Origin: a virus
Direction: 5' to 3' (one strand)
Virus record (IMG/VR): IMGVR_UViG_3300005782_000024
Location: 1-26,299 of that record
Length of the DNA stretch: 26,299 nt
Below, one piece after another: positions 6,342 to 14,806 of this stretch. A program made the position numbers and the translations under genes. Below the pieces are notes generated by a model. It ran no database searches. It was not told the DNA's origin and saw only the letters and a program-made list of their open reading frames with translations. Position 1 is the first letter of the stretch; every line of letters begins with the position of its first letter.

Positions 6342-7877
6342 ATGGCAGCAGTAAACAAAATCAATTCAAATGTAGTTGAGACAGCGTATGCTGAGGAATC
6401 CAGCATCAAGACGCTGCCGGGTACTCCAATCTGGCGTCCTCTCGATGTGAACAGCTTTTCAGATTTCGGTGGTTCGATCTCCAAGGTTACGAGAACACCG
6501 TTTCGCACGGATCGACAGCGACGTAAGGGTCAGACGACTGATCTGGACGCGGCTGGTTCCGTTAACCATGATCTTGTCCAAGAAGGGCTACAAGATTTAT
6601 TGCAGGGTTTCTTCTTCGCCGACTTGCGGGCAAAAGCCGAAGTTGGTGGTGCCGGTGAAATAACTGGTGTCACTACAGGCCCCAATACCTACACCGCAGC
6701 AGCGGGACTTGACGTCTATGAAGTTGGCGATCTTGTCTTTGTCACTGGCTGTACCAACGCCGCCAACAACGGACTCAAGACTGTCACCACCGTCCTTGCG
6801 ACTGTGTTGACTGTTAGTGAGACGTTGGTTGCCGAGACACCTCCGGCCACAGCCAAGATTGTGGCAGTTGGCTTTGAGTTCACTACTGGTGATCTCGTAG
6901 TCGATACGACCGGAAGTCTTCCGCAGTTGACCGCGACATCTAAAGACCTGACCGAGTTGGGCCTCGTACCCGGCGAATTCATCTACATCGGTGGTGACGC
7001 CGCAGCCACGCAGTTCGACACAAGTGGAATGGGTTTTGCCCGTTGCCGGTCAATCGCTGCGGGTGCAATCGTTATCGACAAGTGTCAGGCCGACATGGTC
7101 GCTGACACTGCCGCAGCCAAGACAATCCAAGTCTTCTTCGGTCGCGTCTTGAAGAACGAGACCGGAACCGACATCGTAAGGCGAACCTACAATGTCGAGC
7201 GTCAGCTCGGTGCTCCCGATGACGCATCGCCGACGGAGATTCAATCAGAGTATTTGGTTGGAGCTACTCCGAATGAGATGACCTTAAACATCCCCACCGC
7301 TGATAAAGCGATGATTGATCTTGCGTTCGTCGCAATGGATCACGAGACCCGCACAGGAGCCGTGGGTATAAAGTCCGGCACGAGAGCCGCAGCAATTGAA
7401 GAGTCGGCATTCAATACGTCGTCAAATGTTCCGCTGATTAACCTGGCGGTCGTCAGCGACACCGATGAGAATCCGACACCGCTGTTCGCGTTTGCTGAGG
7501 AGATGAGCATTGTTATCAACAACAATGTTTCGCCCGACAAAGCAATCGGCATCCTCGGTGGGTTCGACGCGAGTTATGGCAACTTTGAAGTCAGTGGCAG
7601 TATGACTGCTTACTTCATGGATGTCAATTCCATTGCAGCGATCAGAGACAACTCCGATGTCACGATGGATATGCACCTCGTCAAAGAGAACGCCGGTATC
7701 ACGGTCGATGTCCCGCTGATGTCCCTGGGCGATGGAAGACTGGACGTAACTCAGAATGAAGCGATCCGAATTCCACTGAGCCAGGAAGCAGCCATTGGCT
7801 CCGGTGCCATAGCTGGCTACACACACACAATGCTGATATGCTTCTGGGATTATCTACCAGACGCAGCGGCTGTATAA
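6342..7877 (+). CDS. Major tail tube protein
   Basis: 511 residues, with AAGGAG at 6328-6333. The N-terminus (NVVETAYAEESSIKTLPGTP, then WRPLDVNSFSDFGGSI and a TRTPF segment) and the following motif GQTTDLDAAGSVNHDL fit a broad family of siphovirus tail tube proteins. This protein polymerises around the tape measure to form the tail shaft. It is longer than typical tube proteins (about 200-400 residues). Residues about 105-185 (TGVTTGPNTYTAAAGLDVYEVGD and the following strands) look like inserted beta domains, which may project from the tube surface. The C-terminal third (IVINNNVSPDKAIGILGG, MTAYFMD) looks like the second tube-like domain. It is followed by a terminator. Confidence 0.82.
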   Translation: MAAVNKINSNVVETAYAEESSIKTLPGTPIWRPLDVNSFSDFGGSISKVTRTPFRTDRQRRKGQTTDLDAAGSVNHDLVQEGLQDLLQGFFFADLRAKAEVGGAGEITGVTTGPNTYTAAAGLDVYEVGDLVFVTGCTNAANNGLKTVTTVLATVLTVSETLVAETPPATAKIVAVGFEFTTGDLVVDTTGSLPQLTATSKDLTELGLVPGEFIYIGGDAAATQFDTSGMGFARCRSIAAGAIVIDKCQADMVADTAAAKTIQVFFGRVLKNETGTDIVRRTYNVERQLGAPDDASPTEIQSEYLVGATPNEMTLNIPTADKAMIDLAFVAMDHETRTGAVGIKSGTRAAAIEESAFNTSSNVPLINLAVVSDTDENPTPLFAFAEEMSIVINNNVSPDKAIGILGGFDASYGNFEVSGSMTAYFMDVNSIAAIRDNSDVTMDMHLVKENAGITVDVPLMSLGDGRLDVTQNEAIRIPLSQEAAIGSGAIAGYTHTMLICFWDYLPDAAAV

Positions 7878-7894
7878 GCAAAGAAATAAATGAC

Positions 7895-7928
7895 GGGTCC
7901 GGGACGTCCCCCGGACCCAACCTTTTGT
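7895..7928 (+). terminator. Terminator after the tail tube gene
   Basis: GGGTCCGGG (7895-7903) and CCCGGACCC (7910-7918) form a perfect 9-bp G/C-rich stem with loop ACGTCC, followed by AACCTTTTG. It separates the highly expressed tube gene from the chaperone and tape measure genes. The short T run implies partial read-through. Confidence 0.78.
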
Positions 7929-7944
7929 ACTGGAGAACCTGACT

Positions 7945-8382
7945 ATGAGTATGAATGCACTTCGTAGAATGTTTGAGACAGACACTGCGGTGGAACGTGA
8001 AGGTATATGGGTTGTGTACGCCCCCGACGTCGAAGTAAGAGTTGCCCGTGCTGGTGGTGGCAATAAACACTTCGCTAAGGTCATGCAGCGACTCGCCAAG
8101 CCTCATCGCAGAGCAATTCAGACCGACTCCGTAGATGAAACGATTTTGAAGAATATCTTCATCAAGGCATACGCCCAGGCAGTCATTGTTGATTGGAAAG
8201 GATTCACCAAAGACCTCATCACCCATAATGACGCCGACTCTAAGACAATGTTGGACTTCAACAGCGACAACGTCGAGGCCGTTCTTCGGGCACAGCCTAA
8301 TTTGTTCCAGGACATTCAGAAAGCTGCGGACACAATTTCGTATTTCCGAGCCGAAATCAACGAAGCCGATTCGGGAAACTGA
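7945..8382 (+). CDS. Tail assembly chaperone G
   Basis: 145 residues. GGAGA at 7932-7936 serves the ATG at 7945. The protein is of the size and place of the gpG-type tail chaperone, which binds the tape measure protein and recruits tube subunits. It opens with a short helix (NALRRMFETDT) and a beta strand pair (IWVVYAPDVEVRVARAGGGN), then is mainly helical, with a segment NNIFIKAYAQ-like (KNIFIKAYAQAVIVDWKGF) near residue 70-88. Just before the stop codon lies the heptamer GGGAAAC in X_XXY_YYZ register, which would send a fraction of ribosomes into the T frame. I assign the role from context and from this frameshift signature, not from strong sequence resemblance. Confidence 0.78.
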   Translation: MSMNALRRMFETDTAVEREGIWVVYAPDVEVRVARAGGGNKHFAKVMQRLAKPHRRAIQTDSVDETILKNIFIKAYAQAVIVDWKGFTKDLITHNDADSKTMLDFNSDNVEAVLRAQPNLFQDIQKAADTISYFRAEINEADSGN

Positions 8383-8418
8383 TTGACTGCCTGCTCTATT
8401 ATTTAGAGATGGGGCAGG
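8373..8418 (+). promoter_or_regulatory. -1 programmed frameshift site (G/GT)
   Basis: The slippery heptamer G-GGA-AAC occupies 8373-8379 with G-frame codons GGA (8374-8376) and AAC (8377-8379), and the G stop TGA follows at once. After slipping back one base the frame reads CTG ATT GAC TGC and stays open to 8714. A stem can form 10 nt downstream: CCTGCTCT (8390-8397) with GGGGCAGG (8411-8418), eight pairs including two G-U, with a 13-nt loop. Lambda uses GGGAAAG at the same point. Confidence 0.82.
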
Positions 8419-8714
8419 TAGAGCAAAGAATGATCCGAGAATGCTACCTCCGTAGGAAGGCATTACCTGAACGCATACAGAAAGCTCCAGACCTATTTGT
8501 TGGTTTGGAGCTATATTTCGGTGCGTTCACCGAGCTAAACACTTGCCGCAGTACAGGCTGGTCGGCTGGGCCGATACCGTCTTGGACCATTGATGAATAC
8601 GCTGATAGGCTGGATTTGAGTGAAGAAGAAGCTGAGGATTTACACTATCATATCAGAATGATGGATAAAGCTTTTTTAGATTATATGTCTCGAAAAAATA
8701 AAGATAAAGCTTGA
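8409..8714 (+). CDS. Tail assembly chaperone T frame (read as G-T fusion)
   Basis: The independent ATG at 8409 gives 101 residues but lacks a good ribosome binding site. The frame is open upstream through KLIDCLLYYLE to the slippery site, so the product is best read as a fusion: 145 residues of G followed by 111 of this frame, 256 in all. The T part is acidic and helical (IRECYLRRKALPERIQ, YADRLDLSEEEAEDLHYHIR, KAFLDYM). In lambda the T domain of gpGT binds the tube protein while G binds the tape measure protein. The C-terminal segment is typical of small tail chaperone T proteins. The stop codon TGA (8712-8714) lies inside the -35 box of the next promoter. Confidence 0.75.
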   Translation: MGQVEQRMIRECYLRRKALPERIQKAPDLFVGLELYFGAFTELNTCRSTGWSAGPIPSWTIDEYADRLDLSEEEAEDLHYHIRMMDKAFLDYMSRKNKDKA

Positions 8715-8739
8715 TTTCGCCGATAATATCGGGTATAAT
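8711..8739 (+). promoter_or_regulatory. Sigma70-like promoter before the gp10-like gene
   Basis: TTGATT at 8711-8716, 17-nt spacer, TATAAT at 8734-8739. The start of transcription would be about 8746, only about 2 nt before the ATG at 8748, so the first gene would be read from a leaderless or nearly leaderless message. It could mainly serve the long tape measure gene downstream. Confidence 0.6.
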
Positions 8740-8747
8740 GAGCGTAT

Positions 8748-9182
8748 ATGGCACGGAACTTTGGAAGTCGAATAAATGCAATTGGCGATGTGCTTGTGCA
8801 TAATGCCTCTAAGACAATTCGTAAAGCTGCTATGGCGGCTACGAATGAGGTCGTGCTGCGTACTCCGGTAGACACTGGACGTGCCCGGATCAATTGGAAG
8901 CTTTCATTCGGTACTCCGAAAGCGAGTCAGATCGAAGGCCCGGATACGGAAAAGGTTGAGACGAATCGACAGATCGCATCTACCAAAGCGTTAGTGGATG
9001 CGGCGAATAAAATTAAAGTATGGAAGATCGGGAAGGGGCACATCTTCATCGCTAATCCAGTTGGTTATATCAACGATCTTGATGAAGGATCATCCGGACA
9101 GGCTCGTGCAGGCATGACTGTGTTTGCTATTGCTGCAGCACGAGCTATTTTGAGAAAAGGTAGGTTACTCCGTGGCAGATAA
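8748..9182 (+). CDS. HK97 gp10-like neck/minor tail protein
   Basis: 144 residues. The family is recognised by its N-terminal long helix (KTIRKAAMAATNEVVLRTPV) running into the PVDTGRARINWKLSFG motif, a hallmark of the HK97 gp10-like group (T[PV]VDTG-LR-S). It ends with a G/R-rich segment after a helix (GMTVFAIAAARAIL). Members usually lie in the neck cluster between adaptor and tail terminator; here the gene sits after the tail chaperones. It acts in head-tail joining or tail completion. The gene overlaps the tape measure gene by 11 nt. No clear ribosome binding site is visible, in keeping with a leaderless start. Confidence 0.75.
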   Translation: MARNFGSRINAIGDVLVHNASKTIRKAAMAATNEVVLRTPVDTGRARINWKLSFGTPKASQIEGPDTEKVETNRQIASTKALVDAANKIKVWKIGKGHIFIANPVGYINDLDEGSSGQARAGMTVFAIAAARAILRKGRLLRGR

Positions 9183-11619
9183 GAAAGAACTACTGTTAAT
9201 TGAAATTCGTGAAAACGGTGCCCGTGTTGTCAAACGTAATATCGAAGGTGTTGGCAAAGCTGGTGACGCAACTTCGGATCAGATGGATAGGTTGAAGGGA
9301 ATTCTCGCCGGACTCGTTTCTGCGAGGGTACTACGTGACACCATCATGCTCGCAGATGCTTACGCGAATATGCTCAATAGACTTAGGGTTGTAACAGAAA
9401 GCACCTGGGAGTTGAATGCGGCGATGGAAGGTGTCTTTAGGATGAGTCGAGAGACGCGTACCTCAATGGAAGCAAACATTGATATGTATGCCCGTGTTGC
9501 AATCAACACAAAGCAGTTGGGTTTACAATATAAAGACGTTCTTCGATTCGCAAAGCAATTGAATCATGCGATTATTCTATCAGGTGTCACCGCCCGTGAG
9601 GCTCAGTGGGGTATGGTTCAGTTCTCCCAGGCACTTGCATCAAACGCATTACGTGGTGACGAACTTCGTGCTATTCTTGAACAGTTGCCTGTAGTGACAG
9701 ATGTCATCTCGGCACATTTTAATGTCACTCGTGGTGAGCTTCGAGAGCTTGGTTTTCAGGGTCGAATCACAGCCAAAGAAATTATCAAGGCTTTTGAGAC
9801 GGCCGAAGAAAGTTTGCGGACGCGATTTGAGAAACGTATTCCAACAATCGACCAGGGTATAACGGTTTTGAGATCAGCTATTCTTAAATTTGTTGGTGAC
9901 ATAGATCAAGGCATTCAATTCACCAGTAATTTTGCCGGTGCCCTTCTTTGGGTGGCAGACCACATGGAAACATTTGGCCGATTTGCGATGATTGCCGGCA
10001 CAGTCTTAGGCACGATCTATTTGAAGAACCTAATTCTAATTATTGCTCAGATGAGATTATTCAGTCTTGAGGTACTCAAAGTTCATCCGTTGGCAACAGC
10101 TCTTCTTCTGGCGGGCACTGCATTGGTAATTTACTCGGACAAGATTAAACTTGCTTCCGACTCGAACGCGACCTTGGCTGATACAATGAAAGCCCTCGGC
10201 GAAAATGCTAAAACAACATACAAATTTTTGCGGGACGGTATTGCAGGTTTACTTGAAGGCAGAGAAATCCAGACAGAGTTTTCAGTGACGCTTGAGAATG
10301 TCTTGTTAGACGGTGCAAGATTCATCGACAAATTTCTCGGCCTCTTCGTTGGTGCCGGTGAAGTTATTAAGAAAGTATTTAAGGATATTCCCAATTACGC
10401 TAAACATGCTTGGAATGCAATACTTAGTGGGATTGAGACTATCGCCGATTATATTATGGCAGTGTTCGTAAGTATAGGTGACATGATCCTAATCTTTGCG
10501 TTGAATATCAAGGCAGGGATGGGTTCACTTTCTGGTGCGGCCGAGCAACTGCTGGCTGGTAATGCCTCGAAGGCGGCAGAATACGCCGATCAAGCAGCGT
10601 TATCATTTAAGAACGCGGCTACCCAAGGATTCAAAAGCTTCTCCAATATTTTAAGTGATAACCTTAAAGCTGCCGCGAGTGAGGATTCACTCGCCGGAGC
10701 CAAATTCAAAGTAGAGCAGGCCGGTGAGTCGATAGGTGATGCGTTCGGTCGTGGTTTCGCTATGTCCGATGTTATTGGTGCTGGAGTTGAAGCCATCATT
10801 GGTAGAGCGAAGACAGCGGCAGCGGCTCGCGGTGGTGACGCCCCGGAGCAAGAAGATTTTACGAAGTGGTCTCCGACACCTGTTCAGAGTCAGCTCATCA
10901 AAGAGATGACTGGTGACATAGGTCGATTTATTGGTGAGATGGAACAGCTTGACGATATTTGGCAGATGGTAGCCTCACGCACAGAAGACAAACAGCTCAT
11001 TAATTTTGAGCAGTATACCAGAAAAATGGCTCAGTTGAGACTGGAGGCAATGAAGACTGCCACCGACGTGAAGACAGGTTTCCAACGTGGCTTCCTTACT
11101 CTGGGCCTGGAGATAAGCAACTTCGCCGAATTAGCAGAGAAGACAATCACTAACGCCTTTAAGAATATGGAGGATGCCTTGGTGTCCTTTGTCACCACAG
11201 GCAAGATTGACTTCAAAGGTCTTGTAGATTCGATGCTTGCAGACCTGACTCGGCTCCTGGCCAGACAAGCTATTATGGGATTACTCACAAGCATGGCTGG
11301 CGGCGGTGGAATGGGCAGCACGATAGCTGGTGCTTTCGGCGTGACACCAAACACTGGCTCCCCAGTCCCAAGAGCCCTTGGTGGTGCGGTCTCTCCAGGT
11401 ATGCAGTACATGGTTGGCGAACGCAGACCTGAACTATTCCAACCGGCACAGCCTGGGCATATAACACCGGCACCAATTATTCAGCCGCCTGCCCAGGAAG
11501 GTGCGGTGACGATCATCAACGTGGCAAGTGAAGAAGAAGGTCTCGCCGCAATGCAGAGTGCAGAGGGTAAGAGAATTATTAGAAACGAAATCAGAACCTA
11601 CAAAAGTGGGAGAAACTAA
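9172..11619 (+). CDS. Tape measure protein
   Basis: 815 residues from a GTG start that overlaps the previous gene. Residues about 45-240 form the conserved tape measure N-terminal domain (LKGILAGLVSARVLRDTIM, LRVVTESTWELNAAM, GDELRAILEQLPVV, ITAKEIIKAFETAEE). Hydrophobic, probably membrane-active segments lie near residues 271-292, 305-322 and about 430-450. Residues about 660-715 (FKNMEDALVSFVTTGKIDF then LADLTRLLARQAIM) match the lambda gpH-like C-terminal domain, and RALGGAVSPGMQYMVGER is the usual ending motif before the tip-binding end. It sets tail length, blocks the tube lumen before infection and may help DNA cross the inner membrane. At about 0.15 nm per residue the tail would be near 120 nm. 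Confidence 0.93.
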   Translation: MADKKELLLIEIRENGARVVKRNIEGVGKAGDATSDQMDRLKGILAGLVSARVLRDTIMLADAYANMLNRLRVVTESTWELNAAMEGVFRMSRETRTSMEANIDMYARVAINTKQLGLQYKDVLRFAKQLNHAIILSGVTAREAQWGMVQFSQALASNALRGDELRAILEQLPVVTDVISAHFNVTRGELRELGFQGRITAKEIIKAFETAEESLRTRFEKRIPTIDQGITVLRSAILKFVGDIDQGIQFTSNFAGALLWVADHMETFGRFAMIAGTVLGTIYLKNLILIIAQMRLFSLEVLKVHPLATALLLAGTALVIYSDKIKLASDSNATLADTMKALGENAKTTYKFLRDGIAGLLEGREIQTEFSVTLENVLLDGARFIDKFLGLFVGAGEVIKKVFKDIPNYAKHAWNAILSGIETIADYIMAVFVSIGDMILIFALNIKAGMGSLSGAAEQLLAGNASKAAEYADQAALSFKNAATQGFKSFSNILSDNLKAAASEDSLAGAKFKVEQAGESIGDAFGRGFAMSDVIGAGVEAIIGRAKTAAAARGGDAPEQEDFTKWSPTPVQSQLIKEMTGDIGRFIGEMEQLDDIWQMVASRTEDKQLINFEQYTRKMAQLRLEAMKTATDVKTGFQRGFLTLGLEISNFAELAEKTITNAFKNMEDALVSFVTTGKIDFKGLVDSMLADLTRLLARQAIMGLLTSMAGGGGMGSTIAGAFGVTPNTGSPVPRALGGAVSPGMQYMVGERRPELFQPAQPGHITPAPIIQPPAQEGAVTIINVASEEEGLAAMQSAEGKRIIRNEIRTYKSGRN

Positions 11620-13385
11620 TGGCGTTCTTTAAGGGAACAGCGACAGAATATCAAGACTTCTTGGATCAGTTAAAGAGTTTGGTTAAAGATGATCATATCT
11701 CCGTAGCTGGTGTATACAATGGCGGCACTGGTTATGCTGTGCATGATACCATCACACTGGCTGGTGGTACAAAAGCCCATGAACCTGAGCTTAAAGTGCT
11801 GGCTGTTGGCAGTGGTGACTACATCACGGTTGCAGCAGTTAACGCTGGTGGGTCGGGCTATGCTGTTGGAGATTCACTTGTCCCAACAACTGGAACTTAT
11901 GATGTGGCCCCGGAGCTGGAAGTTTTAACCGAATCGGCTGGGGTAGTGACATCAATACTCATTAAGAATCCAGGTATTTGTTCTTCGCAGCCGACAAATC
12001 CAGTAGCGACTACGTCGGACGGTTCCGGCACTGGCTGCACGATTGATTTTACGTTTGCAGCAGGTACGGGAATTGTCACCAGCGTGCATATTGCTGACGC
12101 TGGGGTCTATACGACACAGGCGACCAATCCTGTAAGTCAAAATACAACAAGCGGCTCTGGCACAGGTGTGAAATTTACATTAACCTATCTTGATACCGCG
12201 TGGGAAGTTTTGATTGATTTTGAGGCTCAAGAGGCTACAGCAGCAGTTATCAGTGCGGCAGGCACTGGCTACACAGCAAACGACATTGTGACAGTCGTTG
12301 GTGGATCATTCACGGTCGCCACTACTGTCAAAATACTCACCGTATCGGGCGGCGTACCGCAGACAGTTGAGGTCTATACCGAAGCCGGTGAATATAGTAC
12401 AACGCCATCCAACCCGGCAGCGACGTCTGGCGGCACAGGCACAGGATTGACACTCACGATGACTTGGGCGGATGCAACGGACGAACGCAAATACCTAATG
12501 ATCCACAACACGACCTCAGACCAATACATTGGTTGGAAGGGTTTCAAAGAGACGGTTCCTGAGACAGCTTACTTGCTTCAATGCACAGGATTCACGGGCT
12601 TTAATTCAATAAATACGCCGTGGGACGAACAGCCAGGAGCAAGCACAGCTTTGGCGATTAATGCAGGCACCTATACACCGCTGTCTGGCGGTGGCAGTCC
12701 AGCAACAATCAACTATTGGCTGAGCGTGCAGGATTCACGGGTAGTTGGTGTGTTTCGAGTTGCTTCCACCTATCCCAACATGTACTTAGGTAGTGTTGAC
12801 GCATATCTCACTGTGGGTGAGTATGCTTATCCTCAACTGATAATGGGTTGTATTTCAACAAAACTTCCTTACACATACTCAGGTGTGCCTTACGCGGGCA
12901 TGAACAATCCAGGGTGTAATGATGCTGATTCACCAACCTATCCTGGACCAGGTTGGTTGCGTACACCAGACGGCTCCTTCAAAAAAGTGCTTAATTGGGA
13001 AGGCACAGCCCAACCGTTCATATTTTCGGATGAAGTCAATGTCACACCATCAGGCGGGGCTAATTATACTATACCAGCCGCACCAAACGCTTGGTATAAT
13101 AATTCACCATCCAATTGGCGTGAACTGTTTCGAGAAAGCACCACTATATCAGGCACGCAATACGAGTTGTTGCGAGTGTCCGATGAGTTTATATTTGTGC
13201 CCTGCACCTTAGTTTCCAAAACATACGGCAGGGTCTATGGCAACATGAGAGGCATTTACTGCATCAATCCGGATGCGGCAGTTGCTCCAGAAGATCAAAT
13301 ATATGTCGGTTCTGATATATACCGAGTATTTCAAAACTGTAATAAAACAAACAGAAATTACTTCTTCGTCTTGAAGGAAAATTGA
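11619..13385 (+). CDS. Tail-associated virion protein with GGxGY-VGD repeats
   Basis: 588 residues, start overlapping the tape measure stop (TAATG). A short N-terminal helix (TEYQDFLDQLKSLV) leads to glycine-rich beta repeats: GGTGYAVHD (residues 35-43), GGSGYAVGD (77-85) and AGTGYTAND (214-222), each followed by strands ending in GSGTG or GTGTG. This repeat type is common in phage structural proteins. Residues about 289-588 form a globular domain (RKYLMIHNTTSDQYIGWKGF, INYWLSVQDSRVVGVFRV, YLGSVDAY) that resembles in layout the next gene product, so the two are probable paralogues with different N-terminal parts. A fibre or tail-surface role is inferred from place and repeats. Confidence 0.68.
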   Translation: MAFFKGTATEYQDFLDQLKSLVKDDHISVAGVYNGGTGYAVHDTITLAGGTKAHEPELKVLAVGSGDYITVAAVNAGGSGYAVGDSLVPTTGTYDVAPELEVLTESAGVVTSILIKNPGICSSQPTNPVATTSDGSGTGCTIDFTFAAGTGIVTSVHIADAGVYTTQATNPVSQNTTSGSGTGVKFTLTYLDTAWEVLIDFEAQEATAAVISAAGTGYTANDIVTVVGGSFTVATTVKILTVSGGVPQTVEVYTEAGEYSTTPSNPAATSGGTGTGLTLTMTWADATDERKYLMIHNTTSDQYIGWKGFKETVPETAYLLQCTGFTGFNSINTPWDEQPGASTALAINAGTYTPLSGGGSPATINYWLSVQDSRVVGVFRVASTYPNMYLGSVDAYLTVGEYAYPQLIMGCISTKLPYTYSGVPYAGMNNPGCNDADSPTYPGPGWLRTPDGSFKKVLNWEGTAQPFIFSDEVNVTPSGGANYTIPAAPNAWYNNSPSNWRELFRESTTISGTQYELLRVSDEFIFVPCTLVSKTYGRVYGNMRGIYCINPDAAVAPEDQIYVGSDIYRVFQNCNKTNRNYFFVLKEN

Positions 13386-13386
13386 T

Positions 13387-14409
13387 ATGGCTTATCAAAC
13401 TGGTTCAGCCTCCGACGCCACAGACTTAATGAATAAGTTGCAGACATTTGCTGCGGCAAATGGGTTCACAGTGGATTATTACAATGGCACTACTCGATTC
13501 TTATCAATCAGCCGTTCGACTGATTTGTTATGGTGCTCCTTCTATTGGGATAATGTAAACACTATCGCCATGTACCAAGCGTTGGGTTACGCCGGGGGTT
13601 ACGCTGAGACACCTTGGCTCCAAGTAAGTGACTCTGGCAACGGCTCCAGCACTCCTGGTTCAACAATCGAAGCCGGCCGTCACGTTAGTAACATCGGGGC
13701 TGGCCCATTCGTGGCGTACCATTTCTTTGCCTACACCGATCCGTATGCCATCCACGTCGTACTTGAATTTGTCTCTGGACTGTATCGTCACTTTGCTTTC
13801 GGCCAACTGAATAAAACAGGTACATGGGTGGGCGGGGCCTTTGTTACCGGCCATATATGGAATGATGGTGGTGCCTACGGTGTGTATTCAATACCACATG
13901 CCTCTTCGCATTCCTTATTGCTGGATGGAGGATTAAGGTTGGATGCGGGTTATTCTGTTGACAACGGCAGCGGCACTCTACACGCTTCGGGCTTACCAGG
14001 ACAGGCCGCAGGAAGCAAGTGGGGCTTGGGCACTGCTCCAGAATCGCCTGATGCTGAGTTGTTGACTGATCGAGACGGCAACGCACGTATTCGCACACCT
14101 GGCGGCTGTCGTCATGGCTTGGCACTTTCTCAATTGGGGCCTTACTTACCAGACCTATCCAATGGTTTTATCCCGATCATACCGTTTGAGGTATTCTATA
14201 CACGCGGATTAGAGGGTGCAGATGGATATTACTATCTGGGCCGAATGGCTAACTGTGGTCACATACATTTACATGGAATTGATCCTGCCCAAGAGCTGAC
14301 AGTGGGAGCGGATACATGGATTGCGTTTCCCGCCGTGCGGAAGTCGAACATCGGTGGGATCAATCAAGAAAGCGAAAACATGGGCATCATTTATCGAAAG
14401 GATGTTTGA
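13387..14409 (+). CDS. Tail-associated virion protein, paralogue of upstream gene
   Basis: 340 residues with AAGGA at 13374-13378. It begins with the same kind of helix as the upstream gene (SDATDLMNKLQTFAAANGF), then FLSISRSTDLLWCSFYWDN, and the middle VAYHFFAYTDPYAIHVVLEF, YRHFAFGQLNKTGTW corresponds in order and spacing to INYWLSVQDSRVVGVFRV, YLGSVDAYLTVGEY in the upstream protein. It ends in a segment ILGM-like (WIAFPAVRKSN to MGIIYRKDV). It lacks the GGxGY repeats. The family is one I associate with phage virion proteins of unknown fold near the tail tip. The stop overlaps the next start (TGATG), so the two are translationally coupled. Confidence 0.65.
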   Translation: MAYQTGSASDATDLMNKLQTFAAANGFTVDYYNGTTRFLSISRSTDLLWCSFYWDNVNTIAMYQALGYAGGYAETPWLQVSDSGNGSSTPGSTIEAGRHVSNIGAGPFVAYHFFAYTDPYAIHVVLEFVSGLYRHFAFGQLNKTGTWVGGAFVTGHIWNDGGAYGVYSIPHASSHSLLLDGGLRLDAGYSVDNGSGTLHASGLPGQAAGSKWGLGTAPESPDAELLTDRDGNARIRTPGGCRHGLALSQLGPYLPDLSNGFIPIIPFEVFYTRGLEGADGYYYLGRMANCGHIHLHGIDPAQELTVGADTWIAFPAVRKSNIGGINQESENMGIIYRKDV

Positions 14410-14795
14410 TGAGTTTTTCAAACTTTTGTGAAAATTATTTACTCAATGCTTTATTCACAGGCAAGACAATATATGTTGGTTATGGATCAGCGGCTGATGA
14501 AGCAAGCATGACTGAATTATCAGGCAGCGGCTATACCCGTAAAGCGTATGGGGCCTGGACGCTGACAGCAGTGGGTTTGGACGAACAGGCCGTATCAAAC
14601 GACGCAGCGATTACGTTTGACACAGCCACTGGCTCACAAGGAACGTGCTCTGTTATCGGTTTCTTTGACGCAGTGACGGGTGGTAATTTTTTAGGCAGCG
14701 TGACTCTGGCTGAACTTGGCCTGAGCGATATTAATGTTATTCTCGGCACACAAATTTCAATGGCTATTGGAAAATGTAAGTGCCTTCTGGATTGA
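14409..14795 (+). CDS. Small virion protein, paralogue of the 3266 gene
   Basis: 128 residues. The ATG at 14409 is preferred to an upstream in-frame ATG at 14316, which would lie wholly inside the previous gene; AAAGGA at about 14397-14402 supports it. The motif series helix (SFSNFCENYLLNALF), TIYVGYGSAADE, GSGYTRK, ITFDTATGSQGTCSVIGFFDAVTGGNFLGSV repeats that of the 3266 product, with the C-terminal VSLD motif replaced by KCKCLLD. It is a beta-rich small structural protein, here in the fibre cluster. It contains several cysteines not found in its paralogue (FCENY, GTCSV, KCKC). Confidence 0.7.
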   Translation: MSFSNFCENYLLNALFTGKTIYVGYGSAADEASMTELSGSGYTRKAYGAWTLTAVGLDEQAVSNDAAITFDTATGSQGTCSVIGFFDAVTGGNFLGSVTLAELGLSDINVILGTQISMAIGKCKCLLD

Positions 14796-14806
14796 TAGGA
14801 GGAGAC

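Noticed and set aside
7699-8463. 254-codon frame on the minus strand
   Set aside because: Crosses the terminator and two + strand genes with better support; composition unlike a phage protein.
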